A DNA stretch of 33,621 bases, taken from positions 1-33,621 of the forward strand of contig CAMCHO010000030.1 in NCBI GenBank assembly GCA_945874455.1, read 5' to 3'. This document shows, one piece after another, positions 1 through 8,179 of the stretch (positions are counted from its first letter, which is position 1; each line of letters begins with the position of its first letter). Source of the stretch: Opitutus sp. GAS368. GTDB lineage: Bacteria > Verrucomicrobiota > Verrucomicrobiia > Opitutales > Opitutaceae. Both the position numbers and the translations under genes were made by a program. Under the pieces are notes generated by a model that saw only the letters and a list, made by a program, of their open reading frames with translations, was not told where the DNA came from and ran no database searches.

Positions 1-154
1 GACGCGATACAACCGGCCGTCTACCATGCGTTCAAAAAAGTGCATTCCTTCAACTAGCAATAGCCGAGCGCCAAAACAAGCCGATTCCCTCTGGAAAAAC
101 CGAAAAACACGCCCTCAAAGCCTCCCGAAATGCGAAGGTCGGGCTAGCAGGTCG
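1..154. other. Non-coding left edge, nothing recognised
   Basis: I see no recognisable gene, RNA or repeat here. It lies downstream of the minus-strand toxin gene. A five-base inverted repeat (CCCGA near 124, TCGGG near 138) could form a weak hairpin beyond the toxin stop, but no clean T-run follows it on the minus strand, so I do not call a terminator. Confidence 0.4.
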
Positions 155-424
155 TCAGTCTTCGTAAACGCCCGAGCGATAGCCGACGGAGATGACGACG
201 ACCACGATCCGGTGATGTTCGATCCTGCAGAGTAGGCGGTAATCCTTTACGCGATAGCGCCGGTAACCCTTGAGATCGCCGCGGAGGGCTTTGCCGAAGG
301 CGGTGGGATCGGCCGAGCCTTTGACGCGCTGTTCCAGGAAACGCTTTATGTCCGCAGCGGTTGATGGCCCGAGGTTACGCAATTGGCGGGCCGCCTCGGG
401 GCCGATTTCATACGCCCAGTTCAC
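155..424 (-). CDS. RelE/ParE-family toxin of a type II toxin-antitoxin pair
   Basis: Short basic protein of about 89 residues with the RelE/ParE fold pattern: an N-terminal strand (NWAYEIGPEAARQL), an alpha-helical hairpin (PSTAADIKRFLEQRV), the GDLKGYRRYRVKDYRLLCRI core and a C-terminal VVVISVGYRSGVYED strand. RelE members cleave mRNA on the ribosome and ParE members poison gyrase. The sequence alone does not separate them, though the core and the Y-R pair near the end look more RelE-like. The reading frame overlaps the end of the antitoxin gene. I place the start at the GTG at 424-422 rather than the upstream ATG at 433, because a GGAGG (438-434) sits nine bases before the GTG but directly abuts the ATG. 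Translation is probably coupled to the antitoxin. Confidence 0.85.
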   Translation of the reverse strand: MNWAYEIGPEAARQLRNLGPSTAADIKRFLEQRVKGSADPTAFGKALRGDLKGYRRYRVKDYRLLCRIEHHRIVVVVISVGYRSGVYED

Positions 425-716
425 GCCACACATCCTCCGGTTTGAGGAGTTTCTCGCCGCTCTTCACATGGCGGTCCCACGCAGCGACGGCGGTGCGGTA
501 GTCGATTTCATCGTCCACCGCTTCGCATACCCGGTGCACGAGCGTCGCGAGGCGTTCGAGTTTCGCGTCGTTGGTGGCGGCCGGGACGGTGCCATCGAGG
601 GCGGCCCGCTTGATGTAGGCGGCTGGACTGAGACCGCGCTTGCGGGCGGCGGCAGCGATTTTACGTTTCTCCGCCGGAGTAAGGCGGATGGAGGTCGGGA
701 CGGTCGCGGAGCTCAT
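408..716 (-). CDS. Ribbon-helix-helix antitoxin, partner of the RelE/ParE toxin
   Basis: A 102-residue protein. Its N-terminus (TVPTSIRLTPAEKRKIAAAARKRG then LSPAAYIKRAAL) has the strand-helix-helix layout of RHH DNA-binding antitoxins: one short strand (TSIRLTP) that would insert into the major groove, then two helices. The C-terminal half ends in KPEDVWRELGV, the kind of tail that wraps around a RelE-type toxin. It is first in the operon, and the toxin follows with an overlap of 17 bases (26 if the ATG is used). The start ATG (716-714) lies one base after a perfect palindrome, so the protein probably represses its own gene. No Shine-Dalgarno sequence precedes the start. Confidence 0.85.
   Translation of the reverse strand: MSSATVPTSIRLTPAEKRKIAAAARKRGLSPAAYIKRAALDGTVPAATNDAKLERLATLVHRVCEAVDDEIDYRTAVAAWDRHVKSGEKLLKPEDVWRELGV
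434..438 (-). promoter_or_regulatory. Shine-Dalgarno site that decides the toxin start
   Basis: On the minus strand this reads GGAGG. It lies inside the antitoxin gene, nine bases before the GTG at 424 and zero bases before the ATG at 433. It therefore supports the GTG start. It is one of the few clear Shine-Dalgarno sequences in the window. Confidence 0.55.
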
Positions 717-717
717 A

Positions 718-751
718 CACTACAGCTGTAGTGCTCGTGGTTGGGTGTCAA
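718..751 (-). promoter_or_regulatory. Promoter and palindromic operator of the toxin-antitoxin operon
   Basis: Positions 718-733 form a perfect 16-base palindrome, CACTACAGCTGTAGTG. It ends one base before the antitoxin ATG. On the minus strand a perfect -35 hexamer, TTGACA, lies at 751-746. A weak -10 (TACAGC, 15-base spacing) falls inside the palindrome, which would put the transcription start at or next to the ATG. The likely reading is a leaderless, autoregulated promoter with the RHH antitoxin binding the palindrome. The core TACA-N2-TGTA also resembles BlaI/CopY boxes, but no such regulator is nearby. Confidence 0.6.
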
Positions 752-761
752 CGGCGGCGCT

Positions 762-1679
762 TTATCGGGGTAATTTTACCAGCGTGAACTCACGCAGCGC
801 GGGGCGACCCGGCGTGGCCTTGAGCTCGTCGTAGGCGACCTGTTGCAACGCGACCGCTTGGGTTGCTGAAATGCCGAGATCGCCGGCGGCGCGTTCGGTT
901 TTTCCGAGGGAGCGCGGGTCGAGGCCGGTGAGGTCACCGAAGATCACGAGCGCTTCGAGGTAGTAGCCGTAGGTGCTGGCGTGGTAGTGGTCGTTGGTCC
1001 ACAGGCTGACCTGGCCGAACGCGATGCCGTCGTAGGGATTCGGATCAGCGACGCCGGCTTGGAAGGCGCGGTTCCACGCTTCGCCGACCGGGAGGACTGC
1101 GCGGATGAGCGGAGTGCCGGCGGCAGCGAGATCGCAGCCGCGGCGCACGTCGAGCGCCATCGTTTCAATGGACTTGCCGTGCCAGGCTCCTTTTTCCGGA
1201 TACGTCTGGTCGGCGCGGGACCACGTGGCCACGAGGCGGATGTCGACGCGCGGATTCTTGCTGCTGAACAATTCGGAAATCTCCTTCGCTGCCTTGACCA
1301 GTTTCGTCGCGTCGCCCGGCTTGGTGTTATCCAGCATGCTCTGGCCGAGCATGACGACGCGGTCCCATGGGCGACCGATCAGGTCGGCCTTTTTCTCGAG
1401 ATGCAGATCGAGGCCGGAGCCGCCGACGGTTTCGAGGCTCACGGCGAAATCGAGCCCGGCTTGGTTGGCGAAGACTTTGAAGAGCGCGGGCACGCCGCCT
1501 TGTTTTCCATCGTTCAAATCAGTGACGGTTTCGGCGCGGTAGTAGCGCGCGGCGGAGCCGGAGCCGAACATGAAGCTGTTGCCGACGAAGAGAATCGTCT
1601 CGGGTTTGGCCGAACGATCGGCGGCGGACGCGAGCGAGAGCAATGCGGTGAAAGCGACGGTGGGGAGGCGAAAGTTCAT
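762..1679 (-). CDS. Exported SGNH-hydrolase-like protein
   Basis: About 305 residues from the chosen ATG (1679), which begins directly with a signal peptide (MNFRLPTVAFTALLSLASAA); an in-frame ATG at 1706 would add nine residues. After the signal comes ILFVGNSFMFGSG, where the serine of GNS fits the block I nucleophile of SGNH hydrolases. A glycine block (VGGSGLDLH), a GQS block and a C-terminal NDHYHASTYGYY segment supply candidate oxyanion and Asp/His residues. Such proteins are esterases or acetylhydrolases acting on carbohydrates or lipids; the substrate cannot be read here. It lies downstream of the AmiE-NamZ fusion on the same strand with a gap of about 120 bases, so co-transcription is possible. 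Confidence 0.7.
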   Translation of the reverse strand: MNFRLPTVAFTALLSLASAADRSAKPETILFVGNSFMFGSGSAARYYRAETVTDLNDGKQGGVPALFKVFANQAGLDFAVSLETVGGSGLDLHLEKKADLIGRPWDRVVMLGQSMLDNTKPGDATKLVKAAKEISELFSSKNPRVDIRLVATWSRADQTYPEKGAWHGKSIETMALDVRRGCDLAAAGTPLIRAVLPVGEAWNRAFQAGVADPNPYDGIAFGQVSLWTNDHYHASTYGYYLEALVIFGDLTGLDPRSLGKTERAAGDLGISATQAVALQQVAYDELKATPGRPALREFTLVKLPR

Positions 1680-1801
1680 AAGGGTATGTCGAGGGTGAGC
1701 GATCATATGCCTCAGTCCATCCCTCGGTGCTACCGGCTCGGGAAGGTTGCTGAAAAAATCGGTAAGCGTAGTCTGGGAGTGGTGAGGAATGGGGTGTCAG
1801 C

Positions 1802-4219
1802 CTAGCGGGCCGGTGATTTCTCGTAGAGCAAGAATGCTTTTCGCCGAGCTTCGAACGCGGTGAGTTCGCCGGTCCAGGCAGCTTTGATTTCCGCCAGAGT
1901 CTTCCCGTCTTTGATGGCGGCAAGGGTTTCATCTGCGCCGAGTAATCGGGCCATCGCATCCGTTTTAAATTTGTCCGGGTAGATCCGCTGCATGGCCCGC
2001 GCGAGCTCGATGCCGATATCGACGACCGAGCAGGTGTCTCGGTCAGTCAGCACGGCTCGGACTCCGCCGCATTCTTCGTCGCGGTATTTTAATTGCGCCG
2101 CCGGGCCGGGATAGAGGGCAGGGAGGGGCGTAAATTTAACGGCTTCAAAGCGCACGCCGGGGATTCCCGCGCGGTTGAGCTCCGCCGCTAGGCGCACGCC
2201 ATCGACGAAGGGCGCGCCCACTTGCTCGAAGGGTTTTGTCGTGCCGCGGCCCATCGAAACCACGGTGCTTTCGAGCAGGCATAGACCGGGGTAAAGCGTC
2301 GCCGCCGTGAGGCTGCGCATCGAGGGGGAGGGGTTGGTCCAGGGCAGGCCGGTCTCGTCGAGCCATTGGTTGCGCGTCCAGTTTTCACAGGCAACCACGG
2401 TGAGATCGGCGCCGAATTTGCGCTCGGCATTATACAGGCGGGCGAGTTCGCCGAGCGTCATGCCGTGGCGCACGGGCATCGGGTGGAATCCGATGAAGCT
2501 CGGTGGACGCGTCATCACCGGGCCTTCCACGCCCACGCCCCCGATCGGGTTGATGCGGTCGAGCACGAAGAATTTTTTCTTGGCGAGGGCGGCGGCTTCC
2601 AACGCGGTACCGAGCGTGGCGGAGTAAGTGTAGAACCGCGCGCCGATATCTTGGATGTCGAAGACGAGCGCATCGATCTCGCGCAGCTGCTCCGGCTTGG
2701 GCGCGCGGGCGCGGATCACGGCCAGGTCGTAGTCGGCGGCACTGGCAAAGTTCGCCCGCGGCGGGGAATCGCCGTAGAGGCTGTAAACGGGTAGCTTGGT
2801 TTTCTCGTCGATGGAGTCGCCCACTTTGTCGTCGGCGACGCCGCGAATGCCGTGCTCGGGGCTAAAGAGCGCGACGAGTTTCACGTCCTTGGCGGTGTGC
2901 AGCAGATCGATGGTGGCGCGACCCTCACGGTCGCGGCCGGTGTGATTCGTGATGAGGCCGATCCGCAGCCCGCGCAGCCGGGCGAAATCTTCGCGTACGA
3001 GCACGTCGATGCCGTTGAGTACGGCGCCGGCGTCGCGACCGATCGCTTCGGCGGCGAGGGTGCCGAGCGTGCGGCGCACGGGGGACGCGTCGCCTTTGCC
3101 TGCGGGATGCACGCGGTTGCTGAAGAAAATCACAAACGCTCGCGCGCCGGGATCGATCCACAGGCTCGTGCCGGTGAAGCCGGTGTGGCCAAACGAAGCG
3201 CCGGCGGGAAACCAGCGGCCGCGCGGACCTGAAAAGCGCGAGTCGATGTCCCAGCCGAGGCCGCGGCGGTCTGAGCCGTCGTTTTGGATACGTGTCATCT
3301 CGGCGACTGTCGCGGCGCTCACAAGGCGGACGCCGTCAAGTTGGCCGCCACCGAGGATCATGCGGCAGAAGCGCGCGAGGTCTTTCGTCGTGGTGAAGAG
3401 CCCCGCGTGGCCGGCGACGCCGTCCATGAAGCGCGTCGTGGGATCGTGGACGACCCCGCGCAACATCTGGCCGTCGGTGAGTTCGGTGGGGGCGACGCGG
3501 GCGAGTTTAGCGGCGGGCGGCAGGAAACCGGAATCGACCATCTTAAGGGGCTGAAAGATTTCCTTCACGGTGTAGTCATCGAGTCGCAAACCGCTCACGA
3601 TCCGCACAAGTTCGCCGAGGATAATGAAGTTGATATCGCTGTAGACGAAGGTGCTCCCGGGCGTGCTGCGGAGTTTTTCCTGGCAGGCGAGGGCGACGCC
3701 GGTTTCGTAGCCGGACCAGACGGGCTTGGTATCGACGTCCGGACGCAGGCCCGAGTGATGCATGAGGAGCTGGCGCACGGTGACGGCACTTTTGTCGTGT
3801 TGCGCGAAGGCCGGGAGGTAGCGCACGACGGGTGCGTCGAGCGCGAGTTTGCCGCGTTCGACGAGCTGCATGACGGCGGTGGTGGTCGCGACGACCTTGG
3901 TCAACGAAGCCGCGTCATAGATCGTGTCCTCGCTGATGGGTTCGGCGGTCGGCGACAGCGCGCGTTGACCATAAGCCTTGCGGTAAATTTCGCCCTCGCG
4001 TTCGAACCAGAGCACACCGCCGGGAATCTTTTTCGTGCTGATGGCCTCGGCCACCGCGGTGTCCATGGCCGCGAGTTTTTCGGGTTTGAACGTGGCCGCC
4101 GCGGCGTGGGCGAAAGACGCGCCCAGAGCACCGGTGGCCAAGACTAGCGCGAGACGGGCACGGCGACGCAGCGCGAGCCATCGTGACAGGAAATAAAAAG
4201 GGGAGGGATGGGCGTGCAT
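1802..4219 (-). CDS. Exported fusion: AmiE-like serine hydrolase and NamZ (DUF1343) exo-muramidase
   Basis: 805 residues from the ATG at 4219, chosen because it leads into a signal peptide (basic RRRAR, then LALVLATGALGASFAHA); an ATG at 4255 would add 12. Residues about 45-395 are a class C beta-lactamase-like (S12) domain: SLTK at 105-108, YSDIN at 193-197, and HTG at 345-347 in place of KTG. Residues about 405-805 are DUF1343, the NamZ family (GH171), with NHTG, SPEHG at 453-457 (its Glu lies in the proposed catalytic region) and FDIQDIGARFYTY. In Bacillus subtilis the S12 amidase AmiE and the exo-N-acetylmuramidase NamZ are separate neighbouring genes. Here they are one protein, which could strip the peptide from MurNAc and then release MurNAc. 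The pairing is inferred from family knowledge; a plain beta-lactamase-like esterase domain is the alternative. Confidence 0.85.
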   Translation of the reverse strand: MHAHPSPFYFLSRWLALRRRARLALVLATGALGASFAHAAAATFKPEKLAAMDTAVAEAISTKKIPGGVLWFEREGEIYRKAYGQRALSPTAEPISEDTIYDAASLTKVVATTTAVMQLVERGKLALDAPVVRYLPAFAQHDKSAVTVRQLLMHHSGLRPDVDTKPVWSGYETGVALACQEKLRSTPGSTFVYSDINFIILGELVRIVSGLRLDDYTVKEIFQPLKMVDSGFLPPAAKLARVAPTELTDGQMLRGVVHDPTTRFMDGVAGHAGLFTTTKDLARFCRMILGGGQLDGVRLVSAATVAEMTRIQNDGSDRRGLGWDIDSRFSGPRGRWFPAGASFGHTGFTGTSLWIDPGARAFVIFFSNRVHPAGKGDASPVRRTLGTLAAEAIGRDAGAVLNGIDVLVREDFARLRGLRIGLITNHTGRDREGRATIDLLHTAKDVKLVALFSPEHGIRGVADDKVGDSIDEKTKLPVYSLYGDSPPRANFASAADYDLAVIRARAPKPEQLREIDALVFDIQDIGARFYTYSATLGTALEAAALAKKKFFVLDRINPIGGVGVEGPVMTRPPSFIGFHPMPVRHGMTLGELARLYNAERKFGADLTVVACENWTRNQWLDETGLPWTNPSPSMRSLTAATLYPGLCLLESTVVSMGRGTTKPFEQVGAPFVDGVRLAAELNRAGIPGVRFEAVKFTPLPALYPGPAAQLKYRDEECGGVRAVLTDRDTCSVVDIGIELARAMQRIYPDKFKTDAMARLLGADETLAAIKDGKTLAEIKAAWTGELTAFEARRKAFLLYEKSPAR

Positions 4220-4407
4220 GGTATCAACGACGTTTGGCGGCGGGACAGGCGGCACGCCAGCTCATCCTTTCCATCCTGGGAGGCAACGGCAGCCCGTAGT
4301 TAATCATGGACTCGCCTCGGGCCCGCGGTTTATGACACGCGCTCATTTCAGCACTACCTGAGCGACGGTAAGCGTCTTTCTCACCTGTCCGCGAACCTGT
4401 AAAAACC
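4220..4407. other. Divergent intergenic region between amiE-namZ fusion and TonB receptor
   Basis: It must hold promoters for both divergent genes. Near 4331-4355 there is a TATGACA-like -35 for the plus direction, but no convincing -10 follows. No riboswitch fold that I recognise is present. Confidence 0.35.
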
Positions 4408-7400
4408 ATGAACTACTCCCGTATCGTCAGTGTAATTCCCCGGCTGTGGCGTTTGCCCACGAGCCTGTTTGTCCTCTTCGCTACGCTCGCCGTTTCGGCC
4501 GCGCAGGCCCAATCCACCTCGACGGGCGCGATCTCCGGCACCGTGACGAGCGCGAGCACGCGCAACGCCCTCCAAGGTGCGACGGTGTCCATCCCGTCCC
4601 TCAATCTCATCGAGTTCACCGACAACGCGGGGCGCTTCGTCATGAAGAGCGTGCCAGTCGGAGCCGTGGATCTCGTGATTACCTACTCAGGATTCAATGA
4701 GGGCCGGCAAAAAGTAACGGTTTCGAAGGGTTCGGTGACGCAGGCTGACCTCGAACTAAAGACCTCGGATGTTCTCGTGATGGAAGCGTTCACCGTAGCC
4801 ACGATCAAGGAAGGCCAAGCGCTCGCGATCACCGAACAGCGCAATGCCCTCAATGTGAAAAACGTCACCGCGTTCGATGAGTGGGGTATTCTCCCGACCC
4901 AAAATGTCGGCGAACTCGCCTCCCGTCTTCCCGGTATTACCTTCACGACGGACGAAGATATGTTGATTAACAATATCAGCATCGGCGGCCAGCCCTCCAG
5001 TTACACCCGTTTGAATGTCGACGGCATGTCCACAACCGGTGTCGGCGGCGACGGCCGCACCGCCACGCTGCACTCGTTCTCGGCCTCTAACTATGAGCAG
5101 ATCGAAATCATCAACGGCCAGACCGCTGACAAACGCGCCGACTCGCTCGGTGGTCAGATCAACCTGAAAACCCGTTCGTCGTTCTCGATGTCTGAACGCC
5201 GCCGCACCAGCTACACGGCGTCCGGTCGCTATTTTCCCTCGTGGTCCAAGCGCAACGCGGCCGTGGCCGAGCGCCCCTGGCGCCCCGATTTTAGCGTGAG
5301 CCACACCGAGGTCTTCGATGTGTTGGGCGGACGCCGGAATCTCGGTGTCGTCGTGACGGCGTCCTATCAGGAGGTGCTCAACCCGCACAATTGGGATACC
5401 AATCTCTACGAAAACACCGTCAACCCGGTGGCACAATTGCGCGACTACACCCGCACCAGCGGCTTGAACGACCGTTTCCTGACCGCGTTCACGGGGCGGG
5501 TTGATTACCGCGTGTCCCAGACGACGAACGCTTCCCTGCGCTTCATTTACAACGCCGGTTCCGAGCCATTTTTCCACTATACGGCGGTCAATCCTTGGGT
5601 CTCCACCAACCTCACCGTCAATGATCCCGTCACGAATCCGAACGGGGCGATCAAGGCGGGCTACACCGCCAACCGCATTGAAATTCTCCCCGTTAACAAT
5701 ACCGCGCTCCAGCCCGGTGGTGTGGCCGTCGGCGCCGCCCAAATGCGTCTGAATCCGCAGCGCTATTCCTTCACGAGCAAGAATCCCACGGGCACGTTGG
5801 CCATCGACCACAACTGGGGACGCTTGAAAGTCGACCACGCTTACCGTTGGAGCAACACGCACTGGGATTCTGGTGCCGGCCGCGAACGGGAGAACGGCAC
5901 GGTCGGGTTGCGCACGCGCGATGCGATCGGCTATATCCTCGATAACTCCGACCAGCAGGGGAAAGTGTTTACCCAGACGGGCGGAGCCAGCGTCTACAAC
6001 ATCGCGAGCTACACGCCCTTCGTCATTACCGCCGCCAACACGTCGACGCAGCCGGTGCCCGTGACCTCGACCGTCTTTAACAAGCGCGACACGGTAACGG
6101 ACACCAACGAGGTCAGCGCCACGATCAATGCGTCCTATCTGCTGCCGACGCAGCTGCCCATCACGCTCAAGACCGGTCTCGATACGGTAAACCGTCGCGT
6201 CAATAATCGTCCGGTGTATCCCCGCCGCTGGTACGGTGTCGTCGGGTCGGTCCTTCCGGCTAACGCCCTGATGCCGCTCACGGAGTTCGAACGCCTGAAT
6301 GGCGGATCCCGCCTTCCGGTCGTCGAACCGGCTGCGATCAGCACCACCTTGGGCAATAGCGCACTCTGGTATGAAGATGTGAATTTCACGGCGACGCAGC
6401 AATACACCAACCGCCGTATCATGGAAGAGGGCGTCGACGCGGCCTACCTGCAGGGCCAGACGAAGCTCGGTCGATTGACCGTCGTCGGCGGCGTGCGCGG
6501 CGAATGGGTCACGACGGATACCTTCACTTATTTCCGCGCCCGCACGACACCGGTCGTAGCTGAGCCTGATCACTTCAAACGGGCCGCTTTGGACTTTGCG
6601 AAACTCTCCCGCGACGGTGGCTATCACAAATTCTTCCCGAGCCTCCATTTCGCCTACGACCTCACCAAGAATTTGAAGGCCCGCGCCAGCTGGTCCAACA
6701 CCTATGGGCGCCCAGCGCTGGCCAGTCTCGTGTCGGCGCCTTCGGGCAACGACACCAATCGGACGGTCACGATGGGCAACCCGGGCCTCAAGCCGCAGGT
6801 GGCGGACGCCATCGACTTGAAGCTCGAATATTACTTCAGCGACTCGGGTAAATTCGAGATCCATGGCTACCGGAAAAACATCAAGGAATACATTGGCGCC
6901 GCCGGTCGCTCCGGACAACTCGTGGCCGAGGGTAACGACAACGGCTTCGACGGCCTTTACGGTGGCTATGAAATCATCCAGTCCGCGAATCTCGGTAACG
7001 CCAAACTCAACGGACTGCAGTTCGATTTCCGTGAGCGCCTCTCGTTCTTGCCCGGCCTGCTCAAAGGCCTGACGGTTCGGGCGAATTACACTTACCTCGA
7101 GACGTCCGGTAAGTTCGCCGGCACGGTCGATCTCAAGAATGGTCAGGTGGCTGGTTTCATTCCGCGCGCCTACAACGCCGGACTGATTTACGCCTACAAG
7201 AAGTTTGGCGCTTCGTTCGACATGAATTACACGGGGCGCTACCCGGTCGCCTACAGCCTGACGTCACCCGGCAACGGCAATATCTATCGAGACGCGTGGA
7301 AAATGATGAATGCGGGAGTGACTTACCGGGTCCGTCCCGACACCACCCTCTTCCTGAACGTCAATAATTTGGCTCAAGAAGGCCCCCGGCAGTACATGTT

Positions 7401-7473
7401 CATGGAGTCTCGGGTGCGTGCGCAATGGGTCGTGCCACGCACGCTCAAGTTCGGCGTCGACGGTCGATTCTAA
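4408..7473 (+). CDS. TonB-dependent outer-membrane receptor with N-terminal carboxypeptidase-regulatory domain
   Basis: 1021 residues. A signal peptide (residues about 1-35, ending SAAQAQ) is followed by a CarboxypepD_reg-like domain (GAISGTVTSASTRNALQGA, about 38-120). Then comes a plug domain (about 150-260; QNVGELASRLPGITF, NVDGMSTTG, SLGGQINLKTRS) and a 22-strand-type barrel ending in ...TLKFGVDGRF with the terminal aromatic typical of Omp insertion. A candidate TonB-interaction segment is VLVMEAFTVATIKEGQ before the plug. Such receptors import siderophores, vitamins or oligosaccharides with TonB-ExbBD energy; no neighbouring enzyme reveals the ligand. The length and domain order match the large receptor families of Opitutaceae. 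A strong intrinsic terminator follows. Confidence 0.93.
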   Translation: MNYSRIVSVIPRLWRLPTSLFVLFATLAVSAAQAQSTSTGAISGTVTSASTRNALQGATVSIPSLNLIEFTDNAGRFVMKSVPVGAVDLVITYSGFNEGRQKVTVSKGSVTQADLELKTSDVLVMEAFTVATIKEGQALAITEQRNALNVKNVTAFDEWGILPTQNVGELASRLPGITFTTDEDMLINNISIGGQPSSYTRLNVDGMSTTGVGGDGRTATLHSFSASNYEQIEIINGQTADKRADSLGGQINLKTRSSFSMSERRRTSYTASGRYFPSWSKRNAAVAERPWRPDFSVSHTEVFDVLGGRRNLGVVVTASYQEVLNPHNWDTNLYENTVNPVAQLRDYTRTSGLNDRFLTAFTGRVDYRVSQTTNASLRFIYNAGSEPFFHYTAVNPWVSTNLTVNDPVTNPNGAIKAGYTANRIEILPVNNTALQPGGVAVGAAQMRLNPQRYSFTSKNPTGTLAIDHNWGRLKVDHAYRWSNTHWDSGAGRERENGTVGLRTRDAIGYILDNSDQQGKVFTQTGGASVYNIASYTPFVITAANTSTQPVPVTSTVFNKRDTVTDTNEVSATINASYLLPTQLPITLKTGLDTVNRRVNNRPVYPRRWYGVVGSVLPANALMPLTEFERLNGGSRLPVVEPAAISTTLGNSALWYEDVNFTATQQYTNRRIMEEGVDAAYLQGQTKLGRLTVVGGVRGEWVTTDTFTYFRARTTPVVAEPDHFKRAALDFAKLSRDGGYHKFFPSLHFAYDLTKNLKARASWSNTYGRPALASLVSAPSGNDTNRTVTMGNPGLKPQVADAIDLKLEYYFSDSGKFEIHGYRKNIKEYIGAAGRSGQLVAEGNDNGFDGLYGGYEIIQSANLGNAKLNGLQFDFRERLSFLPGLLKGLTVRANYTYLETSGKFAGTVDLKNGQVAGFIPRAYNAGLIYAYKKFGASFDMNYTGRYPVAYSLTSPGNGNIYRDAWKMMNAGVTYRVRPDTTLFLNVNNLAQEGPRQYMFMESRVRAQWVVPRTLKFGVDGRF

Positions 7474-7504
7474 AATCGGAATTCTCACGCCGTTTTATTC
7501 GACC

Positions 7505-7536
7505 AACCGCCGGTCCTGCGACCGGCGGTTTTTTTG
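7505..7536 (+). terminator. Intrinsic terminator of the TonB receptor gene
   Basis: A perfect 11-base-pair stem (AACCGCCGGTC, 7505-7515, with GACCGGCGGTT, 7520-7530) around a CTGC loop is followed by a T-run ending at 7535. It lies 31 bases after the receptor stop codon. This is the clearest terminator in the window. Confidence 0.93.
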
Positions 7537-7618
7537 TAGGTTTTTGTAGGCCCGGCCGGTGGCCGGGCAGTAAAAACCGGCCGGTGGCCGGGCAGTAAAA
7601 ACCTGCCGCCGGCCGGTT
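7531..7618. repeat. Short tandem repeats after the terminator
   Basis: Two copies of the decamer TTTTTGTAGG (7531-7550) precede two perfect tandem copies of a 25-base unit (7552-7576 and 7577-7601). The unit begins CCGGCCGGTGG and ends GGCAGTAAAAA. A partial inverted piece (CCTGCCGCCGGCCGG, from 7602) follows. Each unit can form a GGCC-rich hairpin. The block fills the gap between the receptor terminator and the convergent gene end at 7619. Confidence 0.85.
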
Positions 7619-8095
7619 CTACCACTCCCCAAACCGGTAGCTCGTGTTAAAAATCAGCTCGATGCGTTTCGAGACGAAGACGCGCACTTTGATTTTTCCC
7701 CTGAGCCCGTGCGCGCCTTCCTCCGGCGTCGCTTTGCCCGTGATGCGGCGCTCCTCGCCGACGGTGTTCACAGCGAGGCCGGAGAACTCCACGGGCTCGC
7801 CGCGCTCGAGTTTGCGCAGGCTCTCGTCGGAGAGTGTGATCGCAAGTGTGCCCTTTTCGTTGGAGAAAAAATACGGGAAAACCTTCGCGGCGTAGGTCGA
7901 CTCGTAGGTGCCGTTTTTCCGCACGAAGGGCGGCATCGTCATCGCAACCGTGCCGATGTAAATGGAGGTCTTGGTCGGCTCGATCGTCACTCGGGCAAAC
8001 GTGCTGAACGGGGCCTCGGCCTCCGCCGCTCCCGCCGCGAGCGCGAGGGCGAGGGGGAGCGTGCAAATCAAGGAGGTGAGCCAGCGCCGCAACAT
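7619..8095 (-). CDS. Small exported protein of unknown function
   Basis: 158 residues with a clear signal peptide ([26 protein letters not shown]). The mature part is strand-rich, with [30 protein letters not shown], a [19 protein letters not shown] segment and a basic C-terminal strand [16 protein letters not shown] ending at SYRFGEW. I recognise no family. The pattern suggests a compact beta-fold periplasmic protein. It is divergent from argH (84 bases apart) and converges on the receptor gene. Codon use matches its neighbours, so it looks like a native gene. Confidence 0.7.
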   Translation of the reverse strand: MLRRWLTSLICTLPLALALAAGAAEAEAPFSTFARVTIEPTKTSIYIGTVAMTMPPFVRKNGTYESTYAAKVFPYFFSNEKGTLAITLSDESLRKLERGEPVEFSGLAVNTVGEERRITGKATPEEGAHGLRGKIKVRVFVSKRIELIFNTSYRFGEW

Positions 8096-8179
8096 CGCGC
8101 GAATGTGCGGGGGACGTTTCCCCCCGCAACCCTCTTTCGCGTTGCACCGCGCCGCGCCGAACCGTCATCTCGTGCTTCT

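Noticed and set aside
725-730. A standard -10 box for the toxin-antitoxin promoter
   Set aside because: TACAGC matches TATAAT at only three positions with a short 15-base spacing, so I report the -35 and palindrome but not a firm -10.
4756-6918. A 720-codon open frame antisense to the TonB receptor gene
   Set aside because: It has no family features and mirrors the codon use of the receptor; in GC-rich DNA such open antisense frames are common.
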